The notes under the pieces: generated by a model
Database searches by the model: none
Seen by the model: the letters and a program-made list of their open reading frames with translations, nothing else
What the model was told of the DNA's origin: nothing
Assembly (NCBI RefSeq): GCF_016862995.1
Contig: NZ_BOOA01000015.1
Location: 1 to 64,000, forward strand
Length of the DNA stretch: 64,000 bases
Source: Acrocarpospora phusangensis
GTDB taxonomy: Bacteria > Actinomycetota > Actinomycetes > Streptosporangiales > Streptosporangiaceae
Reading direction: 5' to 3'
Part shown: piece by piece, positions 62,081 through 64,000 of the stretch
How the letters are laid out: every line of letters begins with the position of its first letter
How positions within the stretch are numbered: the stretch's first letter is position 1
Program-made: the position numbers and the translations under genes

Positions 62081-62818
62081 TCAGCCCAGGAAGGCCACCG
62101 GCAAGGTGATCTCTGATCGGACCAGTAAGTACCCGCCGTACCCGAGGGCCGCCACGGATACCAGGAAGAACAGGAGGACCCAGAAGGTGCCGGGGATTCG
62201 GGTCAGGCGGGCTAGTTGGTCGGCGTCCGAGTCGGGGGCGCGGCCGCGGCGGCGTTTGCCCTGGAGTTCCAGGATCGGGCGTACGCCACCGAGCATGAGA
62301 AACCATGCCGACCCATACGCGATGACTCCCTGGACGTCGGGAGGCGCGAACCAGGACACCGCGAAGACGGCGCCGCCGACGGCCAGTAGGGACACCACGC
62401 CGAACGCGTTGCGGATGAGGAGGAGCATGCAGGCGAGCAACGCCAGCACGCCCCACAGGAGCAACGTCACGTAGCCGGCCGCGGTGAGCCAGGCCGCGCC
62501 GACGCCGACGAGGGACGGCGCCACGTACCCCGCCGCCGCGGTAATGATCATTCCGGGGCCGGTCGGGTTGCCCTTTGTCAGGGTCACGCCAGACGTGTCC
62601 GAATGCAGCCGGATGCCGCGGAGCTTGCGGCGGGTGAGGACGGCCGCCAGCGCGTGCCCGCCCTCATGGGCGATCGTGATCAGCCCGCGCGAGACATGCC
62701 AGGACGGCCGGTAGCCTACGATGACCAGCGCGACCAGCCCGGACACCCCGATCAGCCACAAGGGGGGCGCGGCCTGGGTCGAGATCAGCTGGTTCCACAA
62801 CGCCTCCAGCGTGGCCAC
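62081..62818 (-). CDS. M50-like membrane metallopeptidase
   Basis: A 245-aa polytopic membrane protein with about six hydrophobic helices. HEGGH at residues 51-55 (ITIAHEGGHALAAVLTRRKLRG) places a zinc HExxH at a membrane helix, as in site-2-protease-like M50B proteins. A second acid ligand in an NPDG-type motif was not found, so activity is uncertain. It could release a membrane-bound regulator or be a degenerate relative. The GTG at 62818 has GGGAG directly adjacent, which is close for a ribosome-binding site, so the start is uncertain. Confidence 0.8.
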   Translation of the reverse strand: MATLEALWNQLISTQAAPPLWLIGVSGLVALVIVGYRPSWHVSRGLITIAHEGGHALAAVLTRRKLRGIRLHSDTSGVTLTKGNPTGPGMIITAAAGYVAPSLVGVGAAWLTAAGYVTLLLWGVLALLACMLLLIRNAFGVVSLLAVGGAVFAVSWFAPPDVQGVIAYGSAWFLMLGGVRPILELQGKRRRGRAPDSDADQLARLTRIPGTFWVLLFFLVSVAALGYGGYLLVRSEITLPVAFLG

Positions 62819-62935
62819 CTCCCGGAAAGCGAAACTTCATCGGCGATCATTGTTCCGTATGCCGAACACCATCGGTATACGTCACCATTTCGGGGATAAC
62901 GTCAACATGTGGCCAGACTTCGTTTGCGTTCGTGG

Positions 62936-64000
62936 ATGAGGCGTGAACTCGCGCCCGAGCACTCGATGGACCCCCGGGGCACGGGCGAGGAACCGGTCAA
63001 GCAGAGTGTGATCGACAACGCGATCTACCTGGACGGCCGGCGGGTCGACTCGCCCCAGTCCCTCGGCGGCGCGATCGAGTGCCTGCGCGACCGCCCCGGA
63101 TCGATGGCCTGGATCGGCCTCTACCGCCCGGAGGACGACGAGCTCATCAAGGTCGCCGAGGAGTTCTCCCTGCACGACCTCGCCATCGAGGACGCGATCG
63201 TCGCCCACCAGCGCCCCAAGGCCGACAGGTACGGCACGACCCTCTTCGTGGTGCTTCGAGCCGCCCAATACCTGGACCAACCGGAGAAGGTCGCCTTCGG
63301 AGAGCTGCACGTCTTCCTCGGCCCCGACTTCGTCATCACCGTACGGCACAGCGAGGCGCCCGACCTGGCCGTGGTCCGCCGCCGCATGGAGGCCGACCAG
63401 GAGCTCCTCCGCCAGGGCCCCCAGGCCGTGCTGTACGCGATCCTGGACGCCGTGGTCGACGGCTACGCCCCGGTCGTGGCCGGGCTCCAGAACGACATCG
63501 ACGAGATCGAGGTTCAGGTCTTCGGCGGCGACCCGGCCGCCCCCCGGCGCATCTACGCGCTCTCCCGCGAGGTCATCGAGTTCCAGCGCGCCACCACCCC
63601 GCTCATCGCCATGCTGGACGGCTTCATCGCCGCCTCCCCCAAGTACGGCGCCGACGAGGAACTCCAGCGTTACCTCCGCGACGTCGCCGACCACGCCATC
63701 ATCGTGACGGAACGGGTGGCCGGTTTCCGGCAGATGCTCCAGGACATCCTCATCGTCAACTCGACCCTGGTCAGCCAGGCCCAGAACGAGGAGATGACCA
63801 AGCTCACCGCCGCCAGCATCGCGCAGGGCGACGAGGTCAAGAAGATCTCCGCCTGGGCCGCCATCCTCTTCGCGCCCACGCTGGTCGGCACCATCTACGG
63901 CATGAACTTCGACGCCATGCCGGAGCTCCACTGGTCGTTCGGCTACCCCCTGGCCATCGTCCTGATGGGCCTGGTCTGCAGCACTCTCTACGTCGTCTTC
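62936..64000 (+). CDS. corA: CorA-family magnesium/divalent-cation transporter (3' end cut)
   Basis: 355 codons are open to the window edge; the C-terminus is missing. The cytoplasmic domain (AWIGLYRPEDDELIKVAEEF near residues 58-77) leads into a long stalk helix. The first membrane helix ends with the CorA signature YGMNF (Gly322, Met323, Asn324), and the second helix (YPLAIVLMGLVCSTLYVVF) reaches the edge. It mediates Mg2+ (or Co2+/Ni2+) uptake as a pentamer. ATG 62936 fits the family N-terminus; no strong ribosome-binding site is seen. Confidence 0.93.
   Translation, partial: MRRELAPEHSMDPRGTGEEPVKQSVIDNAIYLDGRRVDSPQSLGGAIECLRDRPGSMAWIGLYRPEDDELIKVAEEFSLHDLAIEDAIVAHQRPKADRYGTTLFVVLRAAQYLDQPEKVAFGELHVFLGPDFVITVRHSEAPDLAVVRRRMEADQELLRQGPQAVLYAILDAVVDGYAPVVAGLQNDIDEIEVQVFGGDPAAPRRIYALSREVIEFQRATTPLIAMLDGFIAASPKYGADEELQRYLRDVADHAIIVTERVAGFRQMLQDILIVNSTLVSQAQNEEMTKLTAASIAQGDEVKKISAWAAILFAPTLVGTIYGMNFDAMPELHWSFGYPLAIVLMGLVCSTLYVVF

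Overview
The window is high-GC actinobacterial chromosome, most like a filamentous actinomycete. Streptosporangiaceae is a guess from gene content and codon bias, not a proven placement. It is gene-dense, with many GTG starts, ATGA/GTGA overlaps and long operons. I see no rRNA, tRNA, CRISPR array or transposase.

Region 1 (1-17.8 kb): two GNAT acetyltransferases and a small conserved protein, then an exopolysaccharide locus. A leftward operon (11140 to 2146) encodes two GT4 glycosyltransferases, an AsnB-type amidotransferase, a flippase, a sugar-nucleotide epimerase, a WecA/TagO-type initiating transferase and a Wzz/tyrosine-kinase fusion. A low-molecular-weight tyrosine phosphatase converges on the kinase gene. 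The divergent rightward operon (11185 to 15859) encodes a multi-pass membrane protein (candidate polymerase), another GT4, an NDP-sugar epimerase and a UDP-N-acetylglucosamine dehydrogenase type enzyme. A secreted L-type-lectin-like protein follows. Together these could build, flip, polymerise and phospho-regulate a surface polysaccharide.

Region 2 (17.8-32.2 kb): an SDR, a CMD-family protein, a lipoprotein plus a divergent FtsH-like membrane AAA protease, a secreted M14 carboxypeptidase, a small HTH protein, a secreted S8 protease, an intergenic repeat block, an ALDH7-like dehydrogenase and a large LuxR-family ATPase regulator.

Region 3 (32.3-47 kb): a five-gene overlapping cassette, SWIM zinc finger - DUF5691-like - MoxR-type ATPase - DUF5682-like - VWA protein, resembling the E. 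coli yehLMPQ group. Then come an MFS exporter, an enolase-superfamily protein that has lost its catalytic lysines, an LCP ligase and a membrane alpha/beta hydrolase.

Region 4 (46-60.7 kb): SbcD and an enlarged SbcC carrying an in-frame 102-bp minisatellite, an NTF2-like protein, then a defence-like block: a PIN gene interrupted by an amber codon, an XRE-ImmA/IrrE regulator-protease, and a three-gene SMC-like ATPase operon with two accessory proteins. This SMC operon is my best candidate for an undescribed or poorly described system. It looks like a Wadjet/MukBEF-type condensin without a visible JetD nuclease.

Region 5 (60.7-64 kb): an AlkZ/YcaQ-like winged-helix protein, a 39-bp tandem array fused to a copy of the 27-kb dispersed repeat, an M50-like membrane peptidase and a CorA transporter cut by the window end.

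No database search was run. Family names rest on motifs seen in the translations.
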